A DNA stretch of 24,357 bases from JACCYQ01 sp036675565 (GCA_036675565.1 JAKFER010000281.1:1-24357); one strand, 5' to 3'. Counted from the stretch's first letter, positions 1 to 9,778 are shown. Notes: generated from the sequence alone by a model not told the origin. Numbers and translations: made by a program.

Positions 1-1025
1 TATGCTTGCATCCTGCTGCCGCAAGCTTTTTGAAATTCTGGCGCAGGAGCAATTTCAAGTACCTTCTTTTCGAGCATCTTTTTAATAAATGTCAGTTTAT
101 AGAGTTTGGTCCAATACATCAGAAAATATGTTCTTAATAAAAACTGGTCATGTGATGTAAAAAGTCCAAATGCATTTGCCAGGTTTTCAATATTCCTGAT
201 ATATGAAAAAGGCACCTTGTGTGCATATATCATACTGAGATAAATGTTCCTGGCCATGTTTTTGAAACCAACTTTATATTTTTCCAGTTTTTTTTCTCTT
301 TCTGCCATTTCCAGTCCACTAGAAAGAACTTTTAACCTGCTTGAAATTTTAGGTAAAGTATTGTACCCGGTTCTGGATAAACTGATATCTGAAGTCCGAA
401 TAAAAAAGTCCGGTTTCAGATCCAGACGTTTACTGAATTTGACATTTTGCATTAGGGCTCTTATATGCAATTCTATAGCCTGCCAAAGAAAAATATTTTC
501 ATTCCACATCCCAATGTCAACAAAGGTTTTTTTCTTCCACAAAGTTCCACTTCCAGGGCAAACCGGATCACCATAAATTATACGTAGTAAATCGTCCATC
601 CCATTATCTACATTCCAAAGAATATTTGTATCACCGGGATATTCCTTAAATAACAACATTGGAAATAAAATAAAGTCTTTGGAAAGATCTTCTTTAAACG
701 CAGTTATTCTTTGTTCAAGGCAAAAAGATGCAAGTATATCATCTGTATCAAGAAAGATTATGAAATCGCCGATAGATTTTTCAATCCCAATATTCCTGCA
801 CGCAGCTGCTCCTTTAGGATCTCTATCCCTTTTAAAGATCTTCACACGAGCATCTTTTGATGCATATTGCTGTAACATTTCCCAACTATTATCAGTACTT
901 CCATCATCAACGATCACCCACTCCCAATAAGGATAAGTTTGATTGAATACAGATTCCGCTGTTTCATGAAGAATTTCTGATCTATTAAAGCTGGGTGTGA
1001 TTATAGAAATTACCGGATTATTCAT
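1..1025 (-). CDS. Glycosyltransferase family 2, 3'-truncated by window edge
   Basis: This is a GT-A fold glycosyltransferase that probably adds one sugar to the lipid-linked glycan on the cytoplasmic face of the inner membrane. Reading from ATG at 1025, the N-terminus VISIITPSFNRSE is the usual GT2 first strand. It is followed by VIVDDGSTDNS (residues 38-47) for nucleotide-sugar binding, AAACRNIGIEKSIGDF (about 73-88), and the metal-binding DxD-type motif FLDTDD (91-96). The frame stays open to base 1, giving about 341 codons with no stop, so the C-terminus lies outside the window. The start overlaps the stop of the upstream amidotransferase gene in an ATGA junction, which suggests translational coupling and membership of the polysaccharide operon. 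Donor and acceptor sugars cannot be told from sequence. The family call is firm. Confidence 0.9.
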   Translation of the reverse strand, partial: MNNPVISIITPSFNRSEILHETAESVFNQTYPYWEWVIVDDGSTDNSWEMLQQYASKDARVKIFKRDRDPKGAAACRNIGIEKSIGDFIIFLDTDDILASFCLEQRITAFKEDLSKDFILFPMLLFKEYPGDTNILWNVDNGMDDLLRIIYGDPVCPGSGTLWKKKTFVDIGMWNENIFLWQAIELHIRALMQNVKFSKRLDLKPDFFIRTSDISLSRTGYNTLPKISSRLKVLSSGLEMAEREKKLEKYKVGFKNMARNIYLSMIYAHKVPFSYIRNIENLANAFGLFTSHDQFLLRTYFLMYWTKLYKLTFIKKMLEKKVLEIAPAPEFQKACGSRMQA

Positions 1026-2182
1026 GATGCTTTGCGAATACCTGTAATTGACTTAAAAACTTCCCATAATGGTCGCAATGGTTTCAATACAGGATAATAA
1101 TTGAAGAATGAACCTTCTGTTTCAAATTCCCGGTGATTTCTTACAGGAAGCTTCATGATATCATCAAACTCTTTTTCGGAGAGGTCGAGTTTTTTCAATA
1201 CAAATTCTTTATCTATTTTCAACTGCGCTGGATCATATGTAGGTTGATTCATTTCTTCCAAAGCTTCCTCCTTCGTAATTTGACCAGAACAGATCATGGT
1301 TGATAAATGAGCTTTACGTTTGTCAACTTTAAATTTGACAGGTAAAATATAACCCTGGTAAAAACGAGTCCAGATGCTTTCATAATGCTTCCCTCCATAA
1401 TCTCTCCAATCAATTTCTTTTTGCAATAATTTCTTCACATCATTCTTTATGTATGGCACCCAATTGAGATAATTCACAAATTCGACACCAGACTGGCTGA
1501 TAAATTTTTTCATTTTTTTATCAAGAAAAGGGAAAGTATCCAGCTGGCGGGTTCCAAATTCTTTATGGATAGACTTGATATTAATGTAATCTTTCTTATT
1601 GTATGTCCAATGATATGGCAAAATACCCTCGGTCACAATATTCAATCCGCCCAGTACATACTTGATATCATTTTCCTTTGCAATTTTAAAAAGCGTTCCA
1701 AAGATGGCATGGTCAGTTAGTACTTCAATATCTATTACAGAAGCTTTAAGATATGCCAACTGCAGGTCCTTAAATTCATCCCAATTGATAACATATGTGT
1801 AAAGATCAAATCCAAGTTTGTTTACTATATTCTGAATATTCATTACGGCCAATTCAGAATTCCAGCCATTATCAAAATGAACACATAATGCACGCAATCC
1901 TTTTTGCTTTGCCAGGTAAGCCACATAACTACTGTCTACACCCCCACTTAACCCAATCAGGCAATCATACTTATGATTTTTGCCATATTCTTTAATTTGC
2001 TTGATTGTGTTATTCAACAAATTTTCAGCTTCGGCTCCTGTTTTAATGAACTCCTTTTCCTGTTCAAAATAATAATGACAATGATTGCACATTCCATTTT
2101 CATCTAATATCAAATTGGGATCATCATTAGAATCAAGTATGCAATTAGCACATTCAAAATATTTTGTTTTGTTTGTTTCCAT
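1022..2182 (-). CDS. N-acetyl sugar amidotransferase (WbpG/PseA-like)
   Basis: A PP-loop ATP pyrophosphatase of the N-acetyl sugar amidotransferase family (WbpG type). These enzymes convert an acetamido group on a nucleotide sugar to an acetamidino group, using ammonia from a partner glutaminase. The N-terminus carries two CxxC pairs (C11/C14 and C32/C35), probably a zinc ribbon. The ATP-binding PP-loop SGGVDSS follows at residues 79-85, then an AxCVHFDNGWNSELA-like segment typical of the family. The protein has 386 residues. The open frame can be extended to 2212, but only with a TTG codon and 25 bases of overlap with the ATPase gene; ATG at 2182 lies five bases after that gene's stop and is preferred. 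HisH- and HisF-like partners, which usually accompany WbpG, are not in the window and may lie beyond its left edge. Confidence 0.87.
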   Translation of the reverse strand: METNKTKYFECANCILDSNDDPNLILDENGMCNHCHYYFEQEKEFIKTGAEAENLLNNTIKQIKEYGKNHKYDCLIGLSGGVDSSYVAYLAKQKGLRALCVHFDNGWNSELAVMNIQNIVNKLGFDLYTYVINWDEFKDLQLAYLKASVIDIEVLTDHAIFGTLFKIAKENDIKYVLGGLNIVTEGILPYHWTYNKKDYINIKSIHKEFGTRQLDTFPFLDKKMKKFISQSGVEFVNYLNWVPYIKNDVKKLLQKEIDWRDYGGKHYESIWTRFYQGYILPVKFKVDKRKAHLSTMICSGQITKEEALEEMNQPTYDPAQLKIDKEFVLKKLDLSEKEFDDIMKLPVRNHREFETEGSFFNYYPVLKPLRPLWEVFKSITGIRKAS

Positions 2183-2187
2183 ATATA

Positions 2188-3477
2188 TTAACTGATTCTT
2201 GTCACGTTCCAATCGCTAACTGGATGAATCACACCTGGCGGCTTTTTTAACATTAAGTGACCCATATCATTATATATCAATTCATCAATTGAGAAAGCAA
2301 CAGTTTTCCCAACTACAATTGATTTAACCATTGGCACCTCAATATCGATCGAGGCATAATACTGCATATTGTTTAAAAATTTATTCGGTATTTTTAATAC
2401 AGATGTATATATACCCGGGGTTCTTATTCTGCTTTCCCCTACATGATGAAAATCACTGGTGCAAAAAACCTCTTCACCGTCAAAACCAATAATTGTTGCA
2501 ACTACTCTCAGGTCTTTTATTTCCTGTAGAATCTCATATTTTATACTTACAAATACTTCATCATCTGTTGTTAGTGGTTTCTCAAATGTACCAGATTTAT
2601 CCAGTACCATTATTGAAATAAGTTTTACTGAACTATCACCTGGTCTTTCTTCATTTGCCCAACTCAAAAATCTGTCAACATTAGAATCAGAAGACAAATA
2701 CCTGTCAATTGCAGAAGGTGTATCTTCTAAACTCTCAATCTGACCATGTTTCATTACCATTGTTTTCTGACAAAGATTTTTTATTGCACCCATGTTATGA
2801 CTTACGAACAAAACTGTTCTACCATCATTTACACTAACGTCTTTCATTCGACCAAGGCACTTTCTCTGAAATTCAGCATCACCCACTGCAAGTACTTCAT
2901 CCACAATTAATATTTCTGGTTCAAGAAATGCTGCTACAGCAAAAGCTAATCTTACATACATTCCACTGCTGTATCTTTTTACAGGCGTATCCACATATCT
3001 TTCAACGCCGGCAAAATCAACTATTTCATCAAATTTTGCACGAATTTCTCTTTTTGTCATTCCAAGAATCGCCCCGTTCAAAAAAATATTTTCTCTTCCC
3101 GTTAATTCAGGATGAAAGCCGGTACCAACTTCTAACAACGAAGCTATCCTTCCTTTGATTTTGATTTCCCCCACAGACGGTGTAGTTACCTTAGATAACA
3201 ATTTCAACAGCGTTGATTTACCTGCACCATTTTTTCCGATAATACCTAACACTTCTCCTTGCTTAACCTCGAAATTCACATCTTTTAAAGCCCATACATA
3301 ATCACTGTTACTTTTTATGGTACGATCATTTACTTCACCCACTTTTGCAAAAGGATCTTCTTTACCCCGGATTTTGGCAAACCATCGGTTAAGATCATGC
3401 GAAATCGTTCCTGTACCTACTTCACCTAAGCGGTACAATTTTCCAAGATTTTCAACTTTTATCGCAATGTCACTCAT
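2188..3477 (-). CDS. wzt: Polysaccharide ABC transporter ATPase with C-terminal domain (Wzt-like)
   Basis: The ATPase subunit of an ABC-2 exporter that moves finished O-antigen, capsule or teichoic-acid-like glycan across the inner membrane. The nucleotide-binding domain spans about residues 1-245: Walker A GKNGAGKST (81-89), signature YSSGM (169-173), Walker B ILIVDE (189-194) and the switch histidine in FVSHNM (H227). About 180 further residues (roughly 250-429) are predicted to be beta-rich and match in position the Wzt C-terminal domain, which in studied systems binds the capped end of the glycan. The open frame begins with TTG at 3480, but ATG at 3477 is immediately next and gives MSDIAIKVEN, which I take as the start. 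It follows the permease gene by 41 bases, and the pair forms one transporter. Confidence 0.93.
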   Translation of the reverse strand: MSDIAIKVENLGKLYRLGEVGTGTISHDLNRWFAKIRGKEDPFAKVGEVNDRTIKSNSDYVWALKDVNFEVKQGEVLGIIGKNGAGKSTLLKLLSKVTTPSVGEIKIKGRIASLLEVGTGFHPELTGRENIFLNGAILGMTKREIRAKFDEIVDFAGVERYVDTPVKRYSSGMYVRLAFAVAAFLEPEILIVDEVLAVGDAEFQRKCLGRMKDVSVNDGRTVLFVSHNMGAIKNLCQKTMVMKHGQIESLEDTPSAIDRYLSSDSNVDRFLSWANEERPGDSSVKLISIMVLDKSGTFEKPLTTDDEVFVSIKYEILQEIKDLRVVATIIGFDGEEVFCTSDFHHVGESRIRTPGIYTSVLKIPNKFLNNMQYYASIDIEVPMVKSIVVGKTVAFSIDELIYNDMGHLMLKKPPGVIHPVSDWNVTRIS

Positions 3478-3518
3478 CAAACATTAATTATCGTTCTGTT
3501 AATAAATCCGTTTGTACA

Positions 3519-4415
3519 TTAAACAGTATCAGTAAAACTCTTTTCCACTTTATTAAATATTATGATACCCATCATCAGAATAATAAAAGTAACGACTACA
3601 CTATATCCAAGATATGTCCAGCTAAATGAACCAGAGCCCAAATAAGCATACCTGAATGTTTCAACAATCGGTGACATGGGGTTTGCAAGAATGATCCATT
3701 TATATTTTTCCGGCAAACTGCTTAAAGGATAAATAACTGGTGTGGCATACATTAATAACTGCACGCCAAAAGTTAACAAAAAGATCAGATCCTTATACTT
3801 TGTAGTCATAGCACTGATGATCATACCTAATCCAAGCGCTAACAATCCCATTAATAAAACTAATAATGGTGTAAGAAGAATCAGAATATTTGGCTGAATC
3901 TGGTCATTCTGCAGGTAATAATATACCCATATGGCGATGAATAATAAAAACTGAATGCCAAATCGAACCAGGTTTGATATTACAATTGAAAAAGGCATCG
4001 TCAACCTGGGAAAATAAACCTTACCAAAAATCTGTGCATTGTCTCTGAAAACAGTTGCCGTTTTATTTAAGGTTTCTGAAAAATAATTCCAGATCGTGAT
4101 GCCTGCCATATAAAATAAAATCATCGGCAGCCCGTCAGTAGAAATCTGGGCAATTCTTCCAAAAATAAAAACAAACATGGCCGTTGTAAGTAAAGGCTGC
4201 ACTAAAAACCATAAAGGCCCAAGAATAGTTTGTTTATAATTAGACACAAAATCTCTTCGCACAAACATTACAATTAAATCCCGGTAGCGCCAAAGTTCTT
4301 TTAACCTAAGATTGAATAATGAGTTTTTGGGTAAAATAATCTCCGTCCATCGCTCCTCTATATTCACATCTTTCAAATTATCAATGTCTATATTTAATGG
4401 TGTAATTTTCTCCAT
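3519..4415 (-). CDS. wzm: Polysaccharide ABC-2 permease (Wzm-like)
   Basis: The membrane subunit that pairs with the Wzt-like ATPase encoded just downstream. It has 298 residues with about six hydrophobic helices, the normal size for Wzm/TagG/KpsM permeases. The cytoplasmic N-terminus carries the family pattern LKELWRYRDLIVMFVRRDF around residues 38-56, followed by YKQTILGPLWFLVQPL, which is typical of ABC-2 glycan exporters. The middle reads GRIAQISTDGLPMILFY, and the C-terminal half contains ATPVIYPLSSLPEKY and NPMSPIVETFRYA, both highly characteristic. The start is ATG at 4415, three bases after the stop of the upstream glycosyltransferase gene, so the genes are almost certainly co-transcribed. 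Confidence 0.95.
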   Translation of the reverse strand: MEKITPLNIDIDNLKDVNIEERWTEIILPKNSLFNLRLKELWRYRDLIVMFVRRDFVSNYKQTILGPLWFLVQPLLTTAMFVFIFGRIAQISTDGLPMILFYMAGITIWNYFSETLNKTATVFRDNAQIFGKVYFPRLTMPFSIVISNLVRFGIQFLLFIAIWVYYYLQNDQIQPNILILLTPLLVLLMGLLALGLGMIISAMTTKYKDLIFLLTFGVQLLMYATPVIYPLSSLPEKYKWIILANPMSPIVETFRYAYLGSGSFSWTYLGYSVVVTFIILMMGIIIFNKVEKSFTDTV

Positions 4416-4418
4416 TGG

Positions 4419-5552
4419 TTAGATTTCCATTAATTCCTTTTGCAATTTATTTTTAAAAACATCAAACCCGAAAAAATTTAATGTTCTATTTTGAAGAGCT
4501 CTTTTATTAAGGTTGTTCCAGGATGATTTTTCATGGTATAATTTTAATATAGCATCAGAAATTTCTCCTGTGTTTTCAGGATCTACCAATATTCCCAAAT
4601 CGCCATTTTTCAAAGCATCAACACTCCCATCCTTATTGCCGCCTATTGTTTTAGAACCACATACTGCAGCTTCAATAAATACAATTCCAAACCCTTCACC
4701 CTGGCTTGGCATAATGAATATATCACCCAGTTGATAATGGTCGCAAATTTCTTCATCTTTTAAAAACCCTGTTAAGTGAACTACATTATTAAGATCTAAA
4801 TCATTTATTATCTTATCTATCCGCAATTTTTCCTCATTGTCATATTTACCAGCAATGATATACTTCAGATTTGGAATTTTTTTTAATAAGTCTGGCAAAC
4901 ACTTAATCACTATATCATAACCCTTATATTTTTCTAGATTTGATAACCGGGTTAGCGTGAATAAAACAAAGTCGTCTTCATTAACTCCATATCTTTTTTT
5001 CAAATGTAAGGGTGTAACAAAATTTACAGGAATGTCGAAAAAGGGATCAATCGTGTTGGGGAAAATGCTGATTTTATCTGCACCCAATTTTTGAACATGG
5101 CGTAACTTATCTTTTGTGAAATTGCTTACCGCAAAAATTTTATTTGCTTTATGAAGAAATATCTTTTGCATACCTTTTAACGGTTGCCAAACTTCAATGC
5201 CATGAGTAATTAAAACTATTTTTTTCCAGGGATAAAAAAGTTTAATAAACAAACCAATAACAGCAAGATTTATGTGACCTAAAACAATAACATCAAAATG
5301 CCTGGCCCCGGTAATACTTTGTGTTGCAAATAATATTTTTTGCCGGTTAAACCCTTTATAAATCTTACTAGGGAAATAATTTTCATTGGCTTTATGGTCA
5401 TATAAAGAAAATGATGCTACATCCAGATTACCTTCCTTTTTTAATTCCCAAAGCGCTTTTAAAAAACATTTATTAAATTTTTCTATCCCACCTGTTAATG
5501 AAAATGCAGCCAGGTTAAGAAATAAAACCTTCTTTTCTATATTCATTTTCAT
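4419..5552 (-). CDS. Glycosyltransferase family 4 (GT-B fold)
   Basis: A retaining GT-B glycosyltransferase of about 377 residues, presumably one step in building the repeat unit. The N-terminal acceptor domain contains GGIEKFNKCFLKAL and LITHGIEVW. The C-terminal nucleotide-sugar domain has LFTLTRLSNLEKYKGYD, then PSQGEGFGIVFIEAA with the E-x7-E pair that is the family hallmark, followed by GNKDGSVDAL. The open frame can be stretched to 5588 with a TTG, but ATG at 5552 shares its A with the stop of the upstream asparagine synthetase gene (TAATG). That overlap and the normal N-terminus (MKMNIEKKVLFLNL) favour 5552; a second ATG at 5546 is possible. Sugar specificity cannot be read from sequence. 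Confidence 0.9.
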   Translation of the reverse strand: MKMNIEKKVLFLNLAAFSLTGGIEKFNKCFLKALWELKKEGNLDVASFSLYDHKANENYFPSKIYKGFNRQKILFATQSITGARHFDVIVLGHINLAVIGLFIKLFYPWKKIVLITHGIEVWQPLKGMQKIFLHKANKIFAVSNFTKDKLRHVQKLGADKISIFPNTIDPFFDIPVNFVTPLHLKKRYGVNEDDFVLFTLTRLSNLEKYKGYDIVIKCLPDLLKKIPNLKYIIAGKYDNEEKLRIDKIINDLDLNNVVHLTGFLKDEEICDHYQLGDIFIMPSQGEGFGIVFIEAAVCGSKTIGGNKDGSVDALKNGDLGILVDPENTGEISDAILKLYHEKSSWNNLNKRALQNRTLNFFGFDVFKNKLQKELMEI

Positions 5553-7324
5553 TAAGCCACAAAAGATTGCGATACCAGGTATGTCCAATACCGGCTCCAG
5601 GAAAGTTTACCTTCACGGAATTTTTTATTTAATAATTGATTTTGTTTCCCTTCCATAAATTGCTCGAGGTTATCTTTCATCCAAATATCAAATGGAAATG
5701 TAAACCCTTGTTTTTTTCGATTCCAAATTTCTTCAGGAAGTAAATCTGAAAAACTATCTATTAATAAATACTTGCCTTGCTTATTACCATATTTTAAATC
5801 GCTTTTTATTTTGTGTACATATTTTATAAGATCATAGTCTAAAAATGGAACACGCACCTCGATGCTATGCCACATACTCATAAAATCAGTATCTTTTAAG
5901 AGTTGTCCTTCCATATAAAGGTTACTCTCCATATAGGATGTTTTATTCCCTGCACTAATGGATTTTAGAAATCCTGGCATGGGTAGATTAAATATTTGAG
6001 ATGAGACCTCATTTTCGTCTATTTCTAACAACCACGCAGTTTCAGACGGAATGAAATACCCGCGATTAAAAAGATAATCGCCTATCGCACTTTCTTCTTT
6101 TAGAAAATTTAATTTTTTGATTTTATCCCGGCTATGCATCTCAGAAGCTCCAAGTATAAATGAAGGTATTTTCTTTAAACGGCTAAGTAATTTTGTTCGT
6201 TTAAACGATGGATAACCCCCAAATAATTCATCTGCGCCCAAACCAGATAAAACAGCTTTCAAGCCTGCTTCTTTTGCAAACTTTGAAATAAAATATGAAT
6301 TAATACCATCGGAACTTGGTTGGTCCATAGCTTCCAAAATATCTGGTAATGACTTAACAAATAATTCCTTGGAAAGTAAAAAACTTTGGTGATCGGAATT
6401 CACTTTCCGAGCAATTAGTTCCTGGTATTTTTTTTCTGAATAATTATTTTCATTGAATGTGATAGAAAGTGTATGCAAATTGCTTTTATACTTACTTGCT
6501 AATAGAGTAAGTAAACTGCTGTCAATCCCACCGCTTAAAAAAAGACCCAAAGGCGCATCGGCTACCAAATGCCTTTGAACAGCAACCTCCATTGATGCAC
6601 GGATCTGCCGTTTGGCTTCATCATAATTCTCAATATCTTCCGAATAGTTATCCTGGTTGAAATAGCCAACTTTTGACTCCAATGTTTTTACGTTAAAGAC
6701 CCGGTAACTACCTTTCTCCAGAGAAAAAACATTCTTTAGGGTGGTAATATTTCCCGGCAGATAACCGTAAGTAAGGAAAAATGTTCTCCAATCCGTGTTC
6801 TCTGGCCACCCCGGTTTTAATTGCTTAAATGCCCTTATTTCTGAGGCAAATTTCAGACTTGTTTGATCTGAAAAATAATACAAGGGTTTTATACCTGCAT
6901 GATCTCTTGCCAGAATTAGTTCTTTGCTGGATTTATCATACAAAGCAAGAGCAAACATTCCTCTAAACCGAGAAAAACAATTAAGACCCCATTTTTGATA
7001 AGCATTGATAATGACTTCAGTATCCGATTGGGTCTTAAAATGCATTCCCATGGATACCAATTCATCACGTAATAAAGTGTAATTATAAATTTCTCCATTG
7101 AAAACAATCACAATGTTATTATCAAAACTCAACATCGGTTGATTTCCCGTTTCACATAAATCTATAATCGAGAGTCTGCGATGCCCAAAGTATAATCCTT
7201 CTTTTTCGTCTGTATAAATACCTGCATGGTCTGGCCCACCCCTATGCATAATGTCACGCATCCTTTTTACATCTGCAATATCAAACTCACCTTGCTTGTC
7301 AATAATTCCATTTATCCTGCACAT
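5552..7324 (-). CDS. asnB: Asparagine synthetase (glutamine-hydrolysing), polysaccharide-cluster type
   Basis: A two-domain amidotransferase of 590 residues. The N-terminal glutaminase domain begins with the catalytic Cys2 (MCRINGII) and contains RRLSIIDL (49-56), NGEIYNY (76-82) and SDTE (100-103), all part of the class II glutaminase site. The synthetase domain starts with the PP-loop LSGGIDSS (263-270) and later has SGLGADELFGGYPSFKR and RVPFLDYDLIKYVH. The length is slightly below that of many AsnB proteins but no motif is missing. Set between wzc and a glycosyltransferase, it more likely amidates a sugar acid or another glycan constituent than supplies asparagine; that is inference from context. 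Start is ATG at 7324, 117 bases after the end of wzc; a TAATG overlap joins it to the next gene. Confidence 0.9.
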   Translation of the reverse strand: MCRINGIIDKQGEFDIADVKRMRDIMHRGGPDHAGIYTDEKEGLYFGHRRLSIIDLCETGNQPMLSFDNNIVIVFNGEIYNYTLLRDELVSMGMHFKTQSDTEVIINAYQKWGLNCFSRFRGMFALALYDKSSKELILARDHAGIKPLYYFSDQTSLKFASEIRAFKQLKPGWPENTDWRTFFLTYGYLPGNITTLKNVFSLEKGSYRVFNVKTLESKVGYFNQDNYSEDIENYDEAKRQIRASMEVAVQRHLVADAPLGLFLSGGIDSSLLTLLASKYKSNLHTLSITFNENNYSEKKYQELIARKVNSDHQSFLLSKELFVKSLPDILEAMDQPSSDGINSYFISKFAKEAGLKAVLSGLGADELFGGYPSFKRTKLLSRLKKIPSFILGASEMHSRDKIKKLNFLKEESAIGDYLFNRGYFIPSETAWLLEIDENEVSSQIFNLPMPGFLKSISAGNKTSYMESNLYMEGQLLKDTDFMSMWHSIEVRVPFLDYDLIKYVHKIKSDLKYGNKQGKYLLIDSFSDLLPEEIWNRKKQGFTFPFDIWMKDNLEQFMEGKQNQLLNKKFREGKLSWSRYWTYLVSQSFVA

Positions 7325-7441
7325 ATTCCAATTTGCTTCAAAAATTAATATAAATTATCTTAATAAACATGGCTTCGCCTCTCTCAGTCACATACATACC
7401 AAGACGAAATGAATAAATATGAAAATGAATATCCCTAATTA

Positions 7442-9766
7442 TTAGGCAATATATTTATACTTACTTTTTTTATCACCCTTATATATATATTCATATCCAT
7501 AACCGTATCCCATGCCATAAGAGTTCTTACTAAATCCCCTGCTCTGCAATCCATTAAAAACAATAGCTGCATTTTTTAAAGGAAGAATTTTCATCTCTTC
7601 ATCAATTCTCTGCAAAAATTTCTTTGGAGTGTATTTGTGCCTGATTATGTATAAAGTTGCATCGCAAAAACCTGATAAAACATACGCATCTGACATCGGA
7701 CCTACAGGGGCAGTATCCACGATTATATAATCAAATATATTTTCCAGATAAGTAAATAAATTTTCTACTTTATCATTCAATATCATCTCTGATGAATTTG
7801 CAGAGATTTGACCTGCTGAAATAATGAACAAGTTTTCGTTGATTTTACTACGGGATATAATTTCTTCTGGTTCAACATCACCGATAATATAATCTGACAA
7901 GCCCTTAGTCCCATGAATTTCAAATTTTTCACTAAGGGCAGGATTAATCAGATCAAATTCTAATAAAACAACTTTCTTGTTTGCATTCGCTAAGGTCAAT
8001 CCTAAATTAGCAGTGATAAAACTTTTCCCTTCACCAGAAATCGTCGATGTAACCAGGATCTTTTTTCTTTTAGCATCAATACCTAAAAATCCCAGAGCAT
8101 TTCTTAATTTACGGAACTGTGAAGCAAGTATGGTATTCTTCCCATCAGCAGGTATCAAAGGCTGACCTGATTTATCTAATGCAATTTCGCTGATGATAGG
8201 TAACGTAGTGGCTGCCTCAATTTCGTGTCGAAATAATACATTTCTATTGAGCAATTCTTTACCTGAAATAAGACCAACTGATATTAATAAACTTGCCAAG
8301 ACCGCAATCATGTAAGCTTTTTTTGGATTAGGAACCAAAGGAGTATATTGACTTGTAGCTTCGTCAATTACCCTGCTTTCAGTGGCCTGAGTTGCATAAC
8401 TTAATGCCGTTTCTTCCCTTTTCTTTAATAAAAAAGTATAAATGTTGCTCTTAATAGCATGATCCCTGCTAATATCAATCAACTGTCTTTCTTTTTGAGG
8501 TATTCCCTGCAACATAGAAGAATACAAACCACTGGTTGATTGCAATGTGTTCTTATTAGCAATTAATGCCTGCCGCTCATTATTTATATTTTCTAAGATA
8601 CTTGGTCTGATTTTATTAATCTGGTCTGTTATAGCTACAACTGTTGGATTGTTTTCCGGAACCGTCTTTTTTAATTCTTCCTTTTGAAGTTCGGCATCAT
8701 ATAATTTGTCTAATAATCTTGAAAGGGTACTATTTTCCAATCCCATGGTAGATGGTACTATTCCACCTACATCGCTTTTAGTTTTCACATAGCCCTCAAT
8801 TTGATTTAAAACTGAAAGCTGCAAATTAACTTCACCTAATTCTCTATCTGTTCTGCTAATATTTTCAAGAAAATTCTGGCCTTCTGCAGAAATATCAACC
8901 GCGCCAGCACTTGATTTATAACTTGAAACTTTTTTTTCAATAGAATCCAATTCATTGGAAAGCCCGCTTAACCTTGTTTCCAAAAATTCCAGGGTTCCCT
9001 GAGCTGCAATATTTTTATCATTTTGAGCTGCTTGATTGTAAACAACAATTAATTCATTTAAAATGGCTTCACCTCGTTCAGGCACTTCATCCATAATTGC
9101 AACCTCTATAATTGCATTTGATTTATTTACGGGTTGAATATTCAGGTTACTGGAAAATGTGGAAGCATAGCTTTTTGGAGGTATCACTTCAAAAGACAAT
9201 TTTCCATATTTATTACCCTCGTAATTTTTATTAGGAATAAATTTTATGGTTCCGAATTTTGTATTAATCCAGCTATTTATTGCATATGTTTTATTGTTAA
9301 ATGAAACTGCACCCTTTTTTAAATCTACTGTAAAAGGAATTTCAGATGACCAGTATATTGAATCTACATCTTTTGCAATTACAGAAACCGGAGATGTCTT
9401 ATACGCTGAACTTTTTTTGAACCTGTCAGTTTCGTAAACAGGAGCATATAAATTCTGATTTTTTACTACTTCGGTCATTAGAGATTTAGACCTAAGGATA
9501 ACTACTTCGTTTTCTAATAGTTTTTCCGGACTCAATAATGGATTTAATGATTCAATGACTTTTTCTTCGTCAGCCCCCTTTTTCTTTTCCTTTATCATAA
9601 TTGATGTAGAGGATAAGGAAAGTGGGTTGGTAGTTTTAATTTTATACCATGCAATACTCAAGCTTAAAGCCAATATGATTATAAAGATTGGCCAATATGG
9701 AAGATATTTCGACCATATTTGGTTTACATAATCAAAAGTGCTTTTAGTTTTAGCTGCTGCTGACAT
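7442..9766 (-). CDS. wzc: Chain-length regulator fused to tyrosine kinase (Wzc-like PCP-2a)
   Basis: An inner-membrane polysaccharide co-polymerase with a cytoplasmic BY-type tyrosine kinase, 774 residues. A first membrane helix (YWPIFIIILALSLSIAW, about 19-35) leads into the Wzz domain and a long coiled-coil-rich periplasmic part containing LETRLSGLSNELDSIEKK. A proline motif, VPNPKKAYM, comes just before the second helix (about 483-503). The kinase domain has Walker A SGEGKS near residue 577, a Walker A' VVLLEFDLINP and Walker B DYIIVDTAP. The tail is a tyrosine cluster: eight tyrosines within the last 26 or so residues, the expected autophosphorylation sites. The N-terminus MSAAAKTKSTFDYVN follows the Wza-like gene by 12 bases. 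It normally controls chain length and export together with the Wza-like lipoprotein. The Walker A' motif departs slightly from consensus (see findings). Confidence 0.95.
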   Translation of the reverse strand: MSAAAKTKSTFDYVNQIWSKYLPYWPIFIIILALSLSIAWYKIKTTNPLSLSSTSIMIKEKKKGADEEKVIESLNPLLSPEKLLENEVVILRSKSLMTEVVKNQNLYAPVYETDRFKKSSAYKTSPVSVIAKDVDSIYWSSEIPFTVDLKKGAVSFNNKTYAINSWINTKFGTIKFIPNKNYEGNKYGKLSFEVIPPKSYASTFSSNLNIQPVNKSNAIIEVAIMDEVPERGEAILNELIVVYNQAAQNDKNIAAQGTLEFLETRLSGLSNELDSIEKKVSSYKSSAGAVDISAEGQNFLENISRTDRELGEVNLQLSVLNQIEGYVKTKSDVGGIVPSTMGLENSTLSRLLDKLYDAELQKEELKKTVPENNPTVVAITDQINKIRPSILENINNERQALIANKNTLQSTSGLYSSMLQGIPQKERQLIDISRDHAIKSNIYTFLLKKREETALSYATQATESRVIDEATSQYTPLVPNPKKAYMIAVLASLLISVGLISGKELLNRNVLFRHEIEAATTLPIISEIALDKSGQPLIPADGKNTILASQFRKLRNALGFLGIDAKRKKILVTSTISGEGKSFITANLGLTLANANKKVVLLEFDLINPALSEKFEIHGTKGLSDYIIGDVEPEEIISRSKINENLFIISAGQISANSSEMILNDKVENLFTYLENIFDYIIVDTAPVGPMSDAYVLSGFCDATLYIIRHKYTPKKFLQRIDEEMKILPLKNAAIVFNGLQSRGFSKNSYGMGYGYGYEYIYKGDKKSKYKYIA

Positions 9767-9778
9767 ATGATTAAACTT

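Noticed and set aside
244..930. Two plus-strand open frames over the left end
   Set aside because: They are opposite to the GT2 glycosyltransferase, whose motifs are clear on the minus strand.
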